From positions 31,383 through 95,382 of the forward strand of contig NZ_DATCTU010000060.1 in assembly GCF_036567765.1 (NCBI RefSeq): DNA of 64,000 nt, read 5' to 3'. Made by a program: the position numbers and the translations under genes. Origin of the DNA: Pseudobacteroides sp. Lineage in GTDB: Bacteria > Bacillota > Clostridia > Acetivibrionales > DSM-2933. This document shows positions 46,436 through 55,665 of the stretch, in pieces. The notes beneath the pieces are model-generated. The model ran no database searches. It was not told where the DNA came from and was given only the letters and a program-made list of their open reading frames with translations. Position 1 is the stretch's first letter; each line of letters opens with the position of its first letter.

Positions 46436-46894
46436 ATGTACGAATATTATAACAGTTTGGAAAGGCAGCCTGAGGATGATCAGCAGATAATGCCTCCATT
46501 CGGGCAGCCTTTTGGACAACAATTTGCTCCGCCATTTGGTCAACCATTTGGACAGCCATTTAGACCGCCCTTTGGACAGGGACAGCAGTTCGTTCCTCCG
46601 TTTGGTCAGCCGCCTGGGCAAGGTCATCAATCAGGACCCCCGACAGGGCGTCCGCCTTCATTTGTACCACAACAGCAGCAAGCTCCGGGAGTTGGGGTTT
46701 TTGCTATTGATCCTGGTGCCATAAGGCGGTGTACTTTTAGATACGTCTATATATGGCTCAACACAGGTGAGAGCTTCTGGGCATGGCTTGTATTCGTAGG
46801 CAGAAGGTCTGCTGCCGGCTGGAGATGGACTGGATTCCGCTGGATATACTTTGGTGTTGACCTTAGAAATATTGAAAGCTTTGTATGTTATTGA
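46436..46894 (+). CDS. PFGQ-repeat protein with aromatic C-terminal domain
   Basis: 152 residues. Residues 18-65 are built of PPFGQPFGQ-type units, low complexity and proline/glycine/glutamine rich. Residues about 95-152 form a compact aromatic domain with YIWLNTGESFWAWLVFVGRRS, GWRWTGFRWIYFGVDL and a terminal Cys-Tyr. Similar C-terminal domains occur, as far as I recall, in short uncharacterised Firmicute proteins behind low-complexity tails. A spore-surface or cell-surface role is inference. AAGGAG is seven bases before the ATG. Confidence 0.75.
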   Translation: MYEYYNSLERQPEDDQQIMPPFGQPFGQQFAPPFGQPFGQPFRPPFGQGQQFVPPFGQPPGQGHQSGPPTGRPPSFVPQQQQAPGVGVFAIDPGAIRRCTFRYVYIWLNTGESFWAWLVFVGRRSAAGWRWTGFRWIYFGVDLRNIESFVCY

Positions 46895-47062
46895 TGGTGT
46901 AGAATAAACCACAAGGGCTACTGCATAGCCAACTGAAAATGTCAGCTTTGCATCAGCCCTTAATATGATTTATATCAGCAGTTTATGGGAATAAATATAT
47001 ATGTCTAAATGATGATATATGGTATAATTTATGGAAAAAATACTTTATGATGGCAGGTGACT

Positions 47063-47977
47063 ATGGTGACACAGGTGCTGGAGCTTACGAATGTATCCAA
47101 GAGGTTTGGCAGTAAAGATATAGTGAAAGATGTCAATCTATCTGTATTTTCCTCGGAAATATTTGGTTTCTTAGGTCCCAATGGAGCAGGCAAGACCACT
47201 ACCATTAGAATGATTGTTGGCCTTATAAAGCCAAGCAGCGGAGAGATAAGTATTTGCGGGTTTTCTCTCAAGGATGATTATAAAAGGGCCATGTCAAACG
47301 TAGGATGTATAATAGAAAGCCCTGACATGTATAAATATCTTACAGGTATGGAGAATTTGCAGCAGTTTGCAGCAATGGATAAGCGTATTACCAGGAAAAG
47401 AATTGATGAAGTGGTAGAAATGGTTGGGCTTACCAATCGAATAAATGACAAGGTCTCTACCTATTCCCTGGGTATGCGGCAAAGGCTTGGGATAGCACAG
47501 GCCATCATGGGGCGGCCCAAGCTGTTGATATTGGACGAGCCTACAAACGGTCTTGATCCGGCAGGAATCGCCGAGTTCAGGCATCTCATAAGGAGACTTG
47601 CATATGAGGAGGGAATGGCGGTTTTTATATCAAGCCATATACTGTCTGAGCTGCAGCTTGTTTGTGATACTGTTGCTATTGTAAGTAAGGGCAGAGTCGT
47701 AAAGTCTGTTAAGGTAAGCGAGATTGCGGGGGATGAGATTGTAGAGTGGCACTTGAATAATCCATCAAGAGCACTTCAAATACTTATGGAAAGATGGAAT
47801 ATAAATGGCGAGCAGACAAGGAAAAGCACTGTACGGGCAGGAACCGGAACGGTGCGTGTGGAAGATATTAATCAGGTGTTTTTCAGTGAGGGCTTAAAAA
47901 TATCCTATTGTGAGTCCCATGGAAATTCACTGGAAGAGTTGTTTTTAAATCTAACTGAGGGTGATGAAATTGTATAA
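47063..47977 (+). CDS. ABC transporter ATP-binding protein (BcrA-like)
   Basis: 304 residues. Walker A is GPNGAGKTT, the signature YSLGMRQRLGIAQ, Walker B LLILDEPTNGLD, with the H-loop in SSHILSE. The long C-terminal tail places it in the BcrA/lantibiotic-immunity and drug-export group. ATG at 47063 is chosen over GTG at 47057 because AGGTG precedes it. The permease gene overlaps its 3' end. Together with that permease it forms a two-part exporter of unknown substrate. Confidence 0.92.
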   Translation: MVTQVLELTNVSKRFGSKDIVKDVNLSVFSSEIFGFLGPNGAGKTTTIRMIVGLIKPSSGEISICGFSLKDDYKRAMSNVGCIIESPDMYKYLTGMENLQQFAAMDKRITRKRIDEVVEMVGLTNRINDKVSTYSLGMRQRLGIAQAIMGRPKLLILDEPTNGLDPAGIAEFRHLIRRLAYEEGMAVFISSHILSELQLVCDTVAIVSKGRVVKSVKVSEIAGDEIVEWHLNNPSRALQILMERWNINGEQTRKSTVRAGTGTVRVEDINQVFFSEGLKISYCESHGNSLEELFLNLTEGDEIV

Positions 47978-48977
47978 TCTTGTACGAAATGAAGTTTATA
48001 AAATGATAGGTAAGAAAAGGCTCTATATTACTCTAGGCATTCTTGTTATAATTATTACTGCGTTTGCATATGGACAGTACCATTCACTTGATAGAACAAA
48101 GGAGAACCTCTCAAAGAGGATAGGTGTGGAGGCCACAAGTGATTGGAGAAATGTTTTGCAGCAGCAGCTTATTGACATAAAAAGAAGAATGGACAGCCCG
48201 TATTTAGATGATGAAAGAAGGGCTACAATGAGGGTCCGGGCTGAACAGATGCAGTTTTATCTTGATAAGGACATCAATCCTTTGGGTATTTCTGCAATAG
48301 TTTTTAGTACCAAGTTTATTGAACAGTCAATACCGATGCTTCTTTTACCCCTGTTAATGATAATACTATCTGCCGATATAGTGTCAGGTGAGCTGTCAGG
48401 GGGAACGGTGAAACTTCTTCTGGTAAGGGGTGTTTCCCGATGGAAGGTTTTGTTGAGTAAATATATTACCATATTACTGCTAGAGGCAGTGGTATTGTTT
48501 TTTGCACTTGTATTATCAATTGGGATATCGGGCCTTTTTTTCGGATATGGGGGATGGGCCACACCTGTAATAACAGGGTTTAAAGTTGTGGCTGGAAAGC
48601 TTGTTACTTCAGATGTTGTAAATGTTCCTCAATGGCAGTATTTGATGATGGTATATGGATTGGCTTATATTGTATCTGTAGTCGTAGGGTCTGTTTCCTT
48701 CATGATATCAACTCTGGTCAGAAGTACCGCGGCATCTATCGGTGTAGTGTTGGCAACACTTATGGGAGGGGCTCTTCTAAGCACTTTTTTGGAGGACTGG
48801 AAGCTTCCCCGCTATTTCTTTACCGCAAATCTGAGGCTTACAGACTATATTTCAGGATCACTTCATCCTATTGAGGGAATGAACATGACCTTTTCGTTAA
48901 CTGTTTTAATAGCATGGATTGTTTTATCTATCGCAGTGAGCTTTGGATATTTTACTAGAAGGGATATTTTGGTATGA
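47964..48977 (+). CDS. ABC-2-type permease of the BcrA-like exporter
   Basis: About 337 residues. One helix at the N-terminus (20-38) is followed by a large extracytoplasmic loop to about 110 and then five or six helices. ATG at 47964 overlaps the ATPase gene by 14 bases; TTG at 47970 is an alternative. Its end is 13 bases before the GDSL hydrolase gene, so the three genes form one operon. Confidence 0.85.
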   Translation: MKLYNLVRNEVYKMIGKKRLYITLGILVIIITAFAYGQYHSLDRTKENLSKRIGVEATSDWRNVLQQQLIDIKRRMDSPYLDDERRATMRVRAEQMQFYLDKDINPLGISAIVFSTKFIEQSIPMLLLPLLMIILSADIVSGELSGGTVKLLLVRGVSRWKVLLSKYITILLLEAVVLFFALVLSIGISGLFFGYGGWATPVITGFKVVAGKLVTSDVVNVPQWQYLMMVYGLAYIVSVVVGSVSFMISTLVRSTAASIGVVLATLMGGALLSTFLEDWKLPRYFFTANLRLTDYISGSLHPIEGMNMTFSLTVLIAWIVLSIAVSFGYFTRRDILV

Positions 48978-48990
48978 GAGGAGAACTAAG

Positions 48991-49797
48991 ATGGCAAAAA
49001 AGATCTTGTGGTACAGTATTTTAATTATTTTTGTTATATCGCTTACATCTATTTGTGTAGGCTTTGTAATGGCTGTAAAGGTTTCCACAGGTCCCGTTGA
49101 AGAGGTTAGTAAGCCCATAACTCAGCAGTCCCCAGGAACAGGAGGGACTGCATCAAATGATCAGAAGAATGTAAAAATTCTTATCTTAGGAGACTCTATA
49201 GCCAAGGGTTCAGGTGATGAAACTGCCAGAGGCATTGGCGGATATTTGCCCGATAACCTTAAAAATTATACTGCAAAGGACATAGTTGTAAACAATCTGG
49301 GTATTGATGGGCTTAAGAGCGGGGAATTAGTGGAGCAACTGAAAAACGGGAGCTTGGACAATGAAATGCTGAGCTCTGATGTCATACTGATTTCCATAGG
49401 AGGAAATGACCTCAGAGAAATCCAGAGATTAAGCGGCATCGATAGGCAAAATGCATTCAGGCAAAAGCAGGATGCATACATTTCTATATTAAAGGAAGTC
49501 ACGAAAAAGGTTCGAAGTACCAACAAAGATGCATTTCTAATATTTGTGGGATTGTACAATCCTTATGGTGATGAGAATAATGGTGATGAGGCACAGTTTA
49601 TACACAGATGGAATTACAGCACCCAGTTGGTTTTTGCAGATGACGCAAGGGCTGCATTCATATCCACCTACGATTTGTTTAAGTTAAATGCAAGCCGCTT
49701 TATTTCGGCTGACAAGCTGCATCCCAATTCTGCAGGTTATCAGATGATAGCAAACCTAATATCAAGGAGCCTGGAAGACATAATGACCAAGATATAA
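48991..49797 (+). CDS. Secreted or anchored SGNH/GDSL hydrolase
   Basis: 268 residues from the ATG at 48991 (GAGAGGAGA upstream). An N-terminal hydrophobic segment (4-30) acts as signal or anchor. Block I is LGDSIAKGSG with the nucleophilic Ser, block III IGGNDLRE, and the catalytic Asp-His pair is DKLHPNSAG. The YpmR-like members act as lipases or esterases outside the membrane. Placement behind an ABC-2 exporter suggests it works on an exported or envelope compound; this is inference. Confidence 0.88.
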   Translation: MAKKILWYSILIIFVISLTSICVGFVMAVKVSTGPVEEVSKPITQQSPGTGGTASNDQKNVKILILGDSIAKGSGDETARGIGGYLPDNLKNYTAKDIVVNNLGIDGLKSGELVEQLKNGSLDNEMLSSDVILISIGGNDLREIQRLSGIDRQNAFRQKQDAYISILKEVTKKVRSTNKDAFLIFVGLYNPYGDENNGDEAQFIHRWNYSTQLVFADDARAAFISTYDLFKLNASRFISADKLHPNSAGYQMIANLISRSLEDIMTKI

Positions 49798-50001
49798 TAT
49801 TCATATATAAGATTTTGTCCCACTATCATAAAAAATTGTCCGTTTACCCCAATGTGTCACAATAAATATAATATTGCTATCGTACTTTATAGTATAGAGA
49901 ATATTTGTGTAAAGGAGGTTTGCGGCAAATAATTTTTATGTCTGGAGGTTTTATTCCAAAATATATAAAAACCGAAGGGTTTATATTGGGAGGGTAAGTT
50001 A

Positions 50002-52644
50002 ATGTATAAAAAAAGCTTATTAAGAAAAATACTTATTGGCTGTATAATGGTATCATTGTTTTGTTCACAAGTATTTTTAACTGGTACAGGCTCCTCTGCA
50101 GCTGAGGTGAGTGGACAGGTTAATTTTGATTTAATTGGTTTTGCAACATTGAATGGAGGAACAACAGGCGGTACTGGAGGAAAGGAAGTTATAATAACCA
50201 GTCTTACTCAAGCTAATGACCTTTTAAATGCCCGTAAGAAGGCAAATGATACATCACCGCTCATCATGAAGGTAGACGGGAAAATAAGCGGTGCAGGAAA
50301 AATTGATATTAAAGAAGTAAAAAACATCTCTGTTATAGGTGTTGGAGCAAGAGGTGAGTTGGAAGGTATTGGATTGAATATCTACAAATCCAGCAATATT
50401 ATAGTCCGTAATCTAAAGATCCATCACACCTTGGCACCCATTGACGGGATAGGGATTGAAAGCAGCAATCATATTTGGGTTGACCATTGTGAAATCTACA
50501 ATATGATCGGAGACTGTAACGGAGATGGTAAAATAGATGAAAAGGGAGATATTTCCGGGGGCGATGTGGACTGGTATGATGGGCTTCTTGATGCAAAGAG
50601 TACCAGTGAATACATCACAGTATCCTGGAATTATTTCCATGATGCATTCAAGACAAGCCTTGTAGGCTCGTCGGACAGTGACAACTATGACAGGAAAATT
50701 ACTTTCCACCACAATTTCTATGAAAACTGCAAATCCCGTTTGCCTAGCTATAGGGGAGGCACAGGACATATATTCAACAACTATTATCTGGATATAAGCA
50801 GTTCGGCAATCAATTCCAGAGTAGGTGCCAAACTGCGTGTTGAGGGTAATGTTTTTGAAAACGTGGGTTCCGGTTCGGTTGACGGCACCACAGGATGTGC
50901 TGAGGGACCAATAGGTACATATTTTAGTGATGAAGTGGGTATGTGGGATGTTAAGGACAATCAGTTTATAAACTGTAAGGGAAATCAGCCAACCACATCC
51001 ACATGCAGCTTTACTCCGCCATATGATTACTCAAGGGTATTAGATACTGCAAGCAGTGTTAAGGCAATGGTACTGCAGTATGCAGGTATAGGCAAAATAG
51101 AAGGAACTGCTACATCAACAGCTACACTTAAGCCGACCGCTACACCAACTGCAAAAGTATCGCCAACTTCGACCAACAGTAAGGCATTCGCAGTATCGGG
51201 CTATATTAAGCCTGATATGAATGTAAACTCTGATGATCTAAGAAGCGGGTTCAAGGTAGAAATACAGGGGGTTGGCAGTGCCACTACCGATTCCAACGGT
51301 TATTTTACATTGGCAAACGTTCCCCAAGGCTCAACCTATACGGTGAAAGTCAGCAAAGCATCATATTTGACCAGGGAAATCAGAAATGTCAATGTCTCAG
51401 GAAGCATTCAGATAGGTTCACAGACCTCACCTGTATTGATTGGGGCAGGTGATATAAATATGGATAACACTATAAACATGACCGATATAATCCAAATTGC
51501 AAAGGGATTTAATGCTTCTAAGGATAGTTCTTCCTATAATGAAGCATTTGATTTGAACTTGGACGGAGCTGTAAACATGTCAGATATAATTATTATAGCT
51601 GCATATTTCGGCAAAACAATAAATGATTACCCTCAAAATGTTACCATAGTTACAACCGCAGACCCAACTGCTTCTGCAACGCCAATACCTACAGCAACTA
51701 AAGCACCCACTGCCACAAAGGCATCTACAGCAAGCCCGACACCAACGCCGATCGGTATCACATCTGCAACGCCTGCCAGCGGAGATATAATTGTTGAGCC
51801 AAACGGTTCTGTAACCCTTGCTCAAGCAATAGCAAGCATTCAGCCGGGCAAGACGATCTTCTTAAAAAGCGGTACTTACAATTTGTCTACCACAATAGTT
51901 ATAGCAGAGGGTAATAACGGAAGTGCAGGAAACATGAAGAAGATTTTGGCATATGGAAGTGATAAGCCGGTGCTCAACTTTTCGGCTATGAGCGAAAATT
52001 CTTCGAACAGAGGGATTGTGCTTGCTGCAAACTACTGGCATATTAAGGGCATAACTATTCAGAATGCAGGGGATAATGGAATGCTCCTTGCAGGGAACAA
52101 CAATATTATTGAGGGATGTTTATTCAGGCTGAACCATGATACAGGACTTCAGCTATCAAGATACAACTCAAATTATAACACAATAGACAAGTGGCCAAGT
52201 AACAACCTTATATTGGACTGTGTTTCAACGGAGAATAAGGATTCCACACTGGAAAATGCCGATGGGTTTGCTGCAAAGCTTACAAGCGGTAACGGAAATG
52301 TATTTAGAAACTGTAAAGCATTGTACAACTGCGATGACGGGTGGGACTTATACACAAAATCTGATACTGGGGCTATTGGAGTTGTTACCATGGAAAACTG
52401 TGAAGCATCAGGAAACGGAAAAGAAACTAACGGAACTGTAACCGGCGGAGATGGAAACGGTTATAAGCTTGGTGACGACACTGCTTCGGTTCCTCATGTT
52501 CTTAAAAACTGTGTTGCAAATAACAACTATAAGCATGGCTTTACCGGTAACGGTAACCCTGCTGCAATAATTATGACAAACTGCACCGGTACAGGAAACG
52601 GACAAAAGCTCTTTGATAGGCTGACCAACGCAATATTCAATTAA
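50002..52644 (+). CDS. Bifunctional pectate lyase PL1-dockerin-PL9
   Basis: 880 residues. A signal peptide (about 1-34) leads to a PL1 pectate lyase domain (35-365) with IWVDHCEIYN, an internal Ca-loop-like GDCNGDGKIDEKGD, and NCKSRLPSYRGG carrying the catalytic arginine. A Thr/Pro/Ala linker follows. Residues 399-480 resemble a carboxypeptidase-regulatory/CNA-like beta-sandwich. A dockerin (about 483-541) has two Ca-binding repeats, DINMDNTINMTD and DLNLDGAVNMSD. A second Thr/Pro linker precedes a PL9-type beta-helix (590-880; NADGFAAKLTSGNGN, NCDDGWDLY). Both catalytic parts cut polygalacturonate by beta-elimination. The dockerin would anchor it to a cohesin scaffold. Its central position is unusual. 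Confidence 0.92.
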   Translation: MYKKSLLRKILIGCIMVSLFCSQVFLTGTGSSAAEVSGQVNFDLIGFATLNGGTTGGTGGKEVIITSLTQANDLLNARKKANDTSPLIMKVDGKISGAGKIDIKEVKNISVIGVGARGELEGIGLNIYKSSNIIVRNLKIHHTLAPIDGIGIESSNHIWVDHCEIYNMIGDCNGDGKIDEKGDISGGDVDWYDGLLDAKSTSEYITVSWNYFHDAFKTSLVGSSDSDNYDRKITFHHNFYENCKSRLPSYRGGTGHIFNNYYLDISSSAINSRVGAKLRVEGNVFENVGSGSVDGTTGCAEGPIGTYFSDEVGMWDVKDNQFINCKGNQPTTSTCSFTPPYDYSRVLDTASSVKAMVLQYAGIGKIEGTATSTATLKPTATPTAKVSPTSTNSKAFAVSGYIKPDMNVNSDDLRSGFKVEIQGVGSATTDSNGYFTLANVPQGSTYTVKVSKASYLTREIRNVNVSGSIQIGSQTSPVLIGAGDINMDNTINMTDIIQIAKGFNASKDSSSYNEAFDLNLDGAVNMSDIIIIAAYFGKTINDYPQNVTIVTTADPTASATPIPTATKAPTATKASTASPTPTPIGITSATPASGDIIVEPNGSVTLAQAIASIQPGKTIFLKSGTYNLSTTIVIAEGNNGSAGNMKKILAYGSDKPVLNFSAMSENSSNRGIVLAANYWHIKGITIQNAGDNGMLLAGNNNIIEGCLFRLNHDTGLQLSRYNSNYNTIDKWPSNNLILDCVSTENKDSTLENADGFAAKLTSGNGNVFRNCKALYNCDDGWDLYTKSDTGAIGVVTMENCEASGNGKETNGTVTGGDGNGYKLGDDTASVPHVLKNCVANNNYKHGFTGNGNPAAIIMTNCTGTGNGQKLFDRLTNAIFN

Positions 52645-52661
52645 GGCATGATTAAACAATT

Positions 52662-52693
52662 AAAAAACCTGGCTTTTTGCAGCCGGGTTTTTT
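52662..52693. terminator. Bidirectional terminator
   Basis: AAAAAACCTGGCT (52662-52674) pairs with AGCCGGGTTTTTT (52681-52693) around TTTTGC, between the pectate lyase and the histidine kinase. Confidence 0.85.
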
Positions 52694-52710
52694 GTGTTTG
52701 TTTAATTTTT

Positions 52711-54870
52711 TTATTTGTCAAGTGGGATTGTTATATTAAACACCGTTCCGCTGCCTGGCTGGCTTTCGCAGCTAATACTTCCTCCAAATTCCTGGGTGAT
52801 TATGTTGTAGACTATATTAAGTCCCAAGCCGATGCTGCCATGTCCTCTCTTTGTAGTGAAAAACGGATCGAATATTTTTGTCAGGTAGCTTTTTTCAATC
52901 CCAGATCCATTATCAGAGTAAGTTATAGACAAAATATTGTTTTGGGAGGTGAATTCCATGCATATATTCCCTTTTCTTCCATCGGGAAAAGCATGAATTA
53001 TGGAGTTCTCAAGGAGGCTGGTTATGATTTTGATTAATCTATTGGGGTAAGTCGATACAGAGAGATTGTGGGGACATTCTATACTGATGCTTACATTTTT
53101 CCTGGATAATGTTGGAGGCAGTAATGCCCATATATTACCGACGAAGCTCTCAAGGTTAATTTTAACTTTATCCTCATTAGAACGGTTTACAGCAATCTCT
53201 TTAAATCTGCTGACAAGGCCGGATGACCTTTGCAGATTTGACATAAGAATTTTACTGGTTTCAATACAAGCTTCCAGGTATACCTGGAGGTCTTTACGGC
53301 TTAACTTTTGTGATTGAAACTGTTCCATGATTTTATTGGAATTCTGTTCAAGAAATGAAGCAGCTGTTAAGCTTACGCCTAGTGGAGTATTAATTTCATG
53401 TGCAACTCCTGACACAACGCCTACAAGTGACGCCATCTTTTCTGTTTGAACCAGTTGTTCCTGAGTCTCACGAAGGGTATCCAGTGTCTTTTGGAGGGTT
53501 AATAGATTGTCACTGGACTCAATGCTTGCCATCTCTCGGTCCAAAGCAATACCGAAGAGATTGAATATTGTGCTGGAGATGTCATAGGCAAACAGTGTAC
53601 TTGCATTGTTAAATGGGCTGATATATACTATAGCACCCCAATTCCTTGCCATTGTCGATAAGGGAAGTATCCATACTATGTCGTCGGGACCGATATTATC
53701 CAGGTCGGGTATTATATCAGGGTTTGGAAACCGCTCAATAGGACATGATAAGTTTGGAGGGGTAACATCTTCCTTTTTGGAATTGGATAGATGCTCAATA
53801 CTGAGTAAGCCGTTGTTTGCATAGTCTTCGTCAAATTGTCCGAAGCAAAGCCATGAGTAATCCCCCACCACTTGGGGCAAAAGCTTTTTTATTCCTCCAA
53901 GATCCATTGAAAAAAGCTCGGTGCCGAGATTATAGTTTCTGGACAGCATATCTTCAACGCACTTTATTATTGTATCCTTCGTTTTTAAATTTTCTATGGT
54001 AGGAACTTCTTCAACGGTTTTATTGCAGCCGCAAGACTCTCTCAAAATGATATCGGATCTTATGAAAACTGTTTTGTTTGTTGAGGCCTTACCCTTCAAT
54101 ATGCCAATTAAAGTATCTGCTCCTGTCGTGCCAAGTTTTTTTATATTTTGATGAAAGCTGGATAAGCTAGGGATATGACTTTTGGCATATAATATGTCAT
54201 CATACCCTATGACCGCAACGTCTTCGGGAATTCGGAGACCTGCTTCCTTAAAAGTATTCATTGTTCCAATTGCTATAAAGTCATTGGCACAAAAAACAGC
54301 AGAGAAAGATGTGCCGCTCTGTAATAGCTTGGCAGCCGTTATCTTTCCGGATTCTATCAATGCATCTTTATCGGTATCAAATACAAGTTTATCATCAAAG
54401 GGTATCCCATTTTTCTTTAAAGCAAGCTTGTACCCATCAAACCTTTCCACCATATCAAGCAGTTCAAACCAGCCGATAAAGGCTATTCTTGTATGTCCAT
54501 GATCAATAAGGTGTTGAGTTATGGTTTCTCCACCATAATGGCTGTCATCCTGAATTATATTGCAGCTATATTTTTTAGGGTCAAAGTTAATAAGAACTAC
54601 AGGTTTGTCAGAATTCAAAATTGTATTGAGATACTCATCATCAGCTCCTTGCGAAAGAACTATCCACCCATCCATATTTTTAGAAGCCAGGGGGTAAAAG
54701 ATAGATTGTCTTTTCAAATCGGAGTTGAACTTGTACATCATAAAAGTATTAATTACATACATATTGGCATTTGCTTTTTTTAAAGATTCATGGATGCTCT
54801 TTAGTAAAGTTCCGAAATAAGATGCTTCCGTACGATGAGTAATCACACCTATATTTAATCTTGGTAGCAT
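52711..54870 (-). CDS. Histidine kinase with LacI-type ligand-binding sensor
   Basis: 719 residues without signal or membrane helix. Residues 1-275 are a periplasmic-binding-protein fold as in LacI/GalR repressors (NIGVITHRTEASYFGTLLKSI at the start, VAVIGYDDILYA, SSFHQNIKKLGTTGADTLI) but the HTH is absent. A linker region (280-470) is followed by a HisKA domain with H491 in VAHEINTPLG. The HATPase domain has ENSIIHAF, SDNGSG and GSIGLGLNIV. It should sense a cytoplasmic sugar-like ligand and autophosphorylate. No response regulator is adjacent. It converges with the pectate lyase gene, so control of pectin use is a reasonable guess only. Confidence 0.9.
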   Translation of the reverse strand: MLPRLNIGVITHRTEASYFGTLLKSIHESLKKANANMYVINTFMMYKFNSDLKRQSIFYPLASKNMDGWIVLSQGADDEYLNTILNSDKPVVLINFDPKKYSCNIIQDDSHYGGETITQHLIDHGHTRIAFIGWFELLDMVERFDGYKLALKKNGIPFDDKLVFDTDKDALIESGKITAAKLLQSGTSFSAVFCANDFIAIGTMNTFKEAGLRIPEDVAVIGYDDILYAKSHIPSLSSFHQNIKKLGTTGADTLIGILKGKASTNKTVFIRSDIILRESCGCNKTVEEVPTIENLKTKDTIIKCVEDMLSRNYNLGTELFSMDLGGIKKLLPQVVGDYSWLCFGQFDEDYANNGLLSIEHLSNSKKEDVTPPNLSCPIERFPNPDIIPDLDNIGPDDIVWILPLSTMARNWGAIVYISPFNNASTLFAYDISSTIFNLFGIALDREMASIESSDNLLTLQKTLDTLRETQEQLVQTEKMASLVGVVSGVAHEINTPLGVSLTAASFLEQNSNKIMEQFQSQKLSRKDLQVYLEACIETSKILMSNLQRSSGLVSRFKEIAVNRSNEDKVKINLESFVGNIWALLPPTLSRKNVSISIECPHNLSVSTYPNRLIKIITSLLENSIIHAFPDGRKGNICMEFTSQNNILSITYSDNGSGIEKSYLTKIFDPFFTTKRGHGSIGLGLNIVYNIITQEFGGSISCESQPGSGTVFNITIPLDK

Positions 54871-55030
54871 TTTATACCCTTTCTAATCAAAATGTTAGTT
54901 AGACAGGCATTGGCAGAGCATAATGACCGTTGCTTTAATAAAATATCGGCTTCGTAGGTTTAATTCTTAAGTGTTAAGTAATTTTTTTACTTTTTTATTA
55001 TAGCAAATAAAGACTATTATGTGAATAAAC

Positions 55031-55360
55031 TCACAATCTTCCAAGCATTGCTTTTACAACTTCATCAAAAGGCATGGAGCCAATTTCATCGAGCATCTTT
55101 TCCAACTCTGTCTTTTGCTTTAACGAACCGGACAATAAGATTTCTATTCTTTGATCCTTGCCTATAAGGAGTGAATCAACATCCAAAACACCACCTATAA
55201 TTCCTGCTATGACCAGTGCCTGTGAGGGTGTTATGTTAATTTTATTCCCGTTGCTCTGGCAGTTTTTTTTATTCTTGTCTGAATTATTACCAGGGGCATC
55301 ACTACTAAAGCTTCTCATGACATCCTTTAGAATCCTGTTCAAATTTTCCGGTGCAAACAC
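55031..55360 (-). CDS. Small hypothetical protein
   Basis: 109 residues, GTG start with AAGGGGGG eight bases upstream. A hydrophilic N-terminal half (N/K/D rich) is followed by a mildly hydrophobic QALVIAGIIGGVLDVDSLLIG and a helical C-terminus. No motif was recognised. It starts 20 bases after the 44-residue membrane peptide gene, so the two are probably co-transcribed. Confidence 0.65.
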   Translation of the reverse strand: MFAPENLNRILKDVMRSFSSDAPGNNSDKNKKNCQSNGNKINITPSQALVIAGIIGGVLDVDSLLIGKDQRIEILLSGSLKQKTELEKMLDEIGSMPFDEVVKAMLGRL

Positions 55361-55380
55361 AGGAATGCCCCCCTTATTTC

Positions 55381-55515
55381 TTATGCCAAAAAAACGGTTG
55401 AAGTTGTATCTTCAGGTGTATTGGGAGATTCTCCTAATCCTGCAACAAAAACTATAAAAATAAGTGAGGCTATCCCTAGTAAAAGAAAGTGTTGTTTTTC
55501 TTCGGATATAACCAT
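55381..55515 (-). CDS. Small single-pass membrane protein (44 residues)
   Basis: A 44-codon frame begins with ATG at 55515. TTTGGGAG lies about nine bases upstream. It encodes MVISEEKQHF, a 20-residue hydrophobic helix (LLLGIASLIFIVFVAGLG) and a short acidic tail. The 109-residue gene starts 20 bases after its stop. The layout, ribosome site and one clean membrane helix make it a likely real small gene, function unknown. Confidence 0.6.
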   Translation of the reverse strand: MVISEEKQHFLLLGIASLIFIVFVAGLGESPNTPEDTTSTVFLA

Positions 55516-55665
55516 GACAATTATCTCCCAAAGTATTTATCATTAGTAGTATATTAATGTTGTTTGGAAATGTGATTGTCTTCTTCTTGTATAAACAAAT
55601 AATCTGGTATAATAGTGTGTGAAATGTAAAAAAGTTCATTAACTAAATTTTATTGGGGTGAAAAA

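Noticed and set aside
49945..50001. AACC-GAAG-GGTT hairpin in the pectate lyase leader as a riboswitch
   Set aside because: The stem is only a few pairs and no conserved c-di-GMP or other riboswitch core could be recognised.
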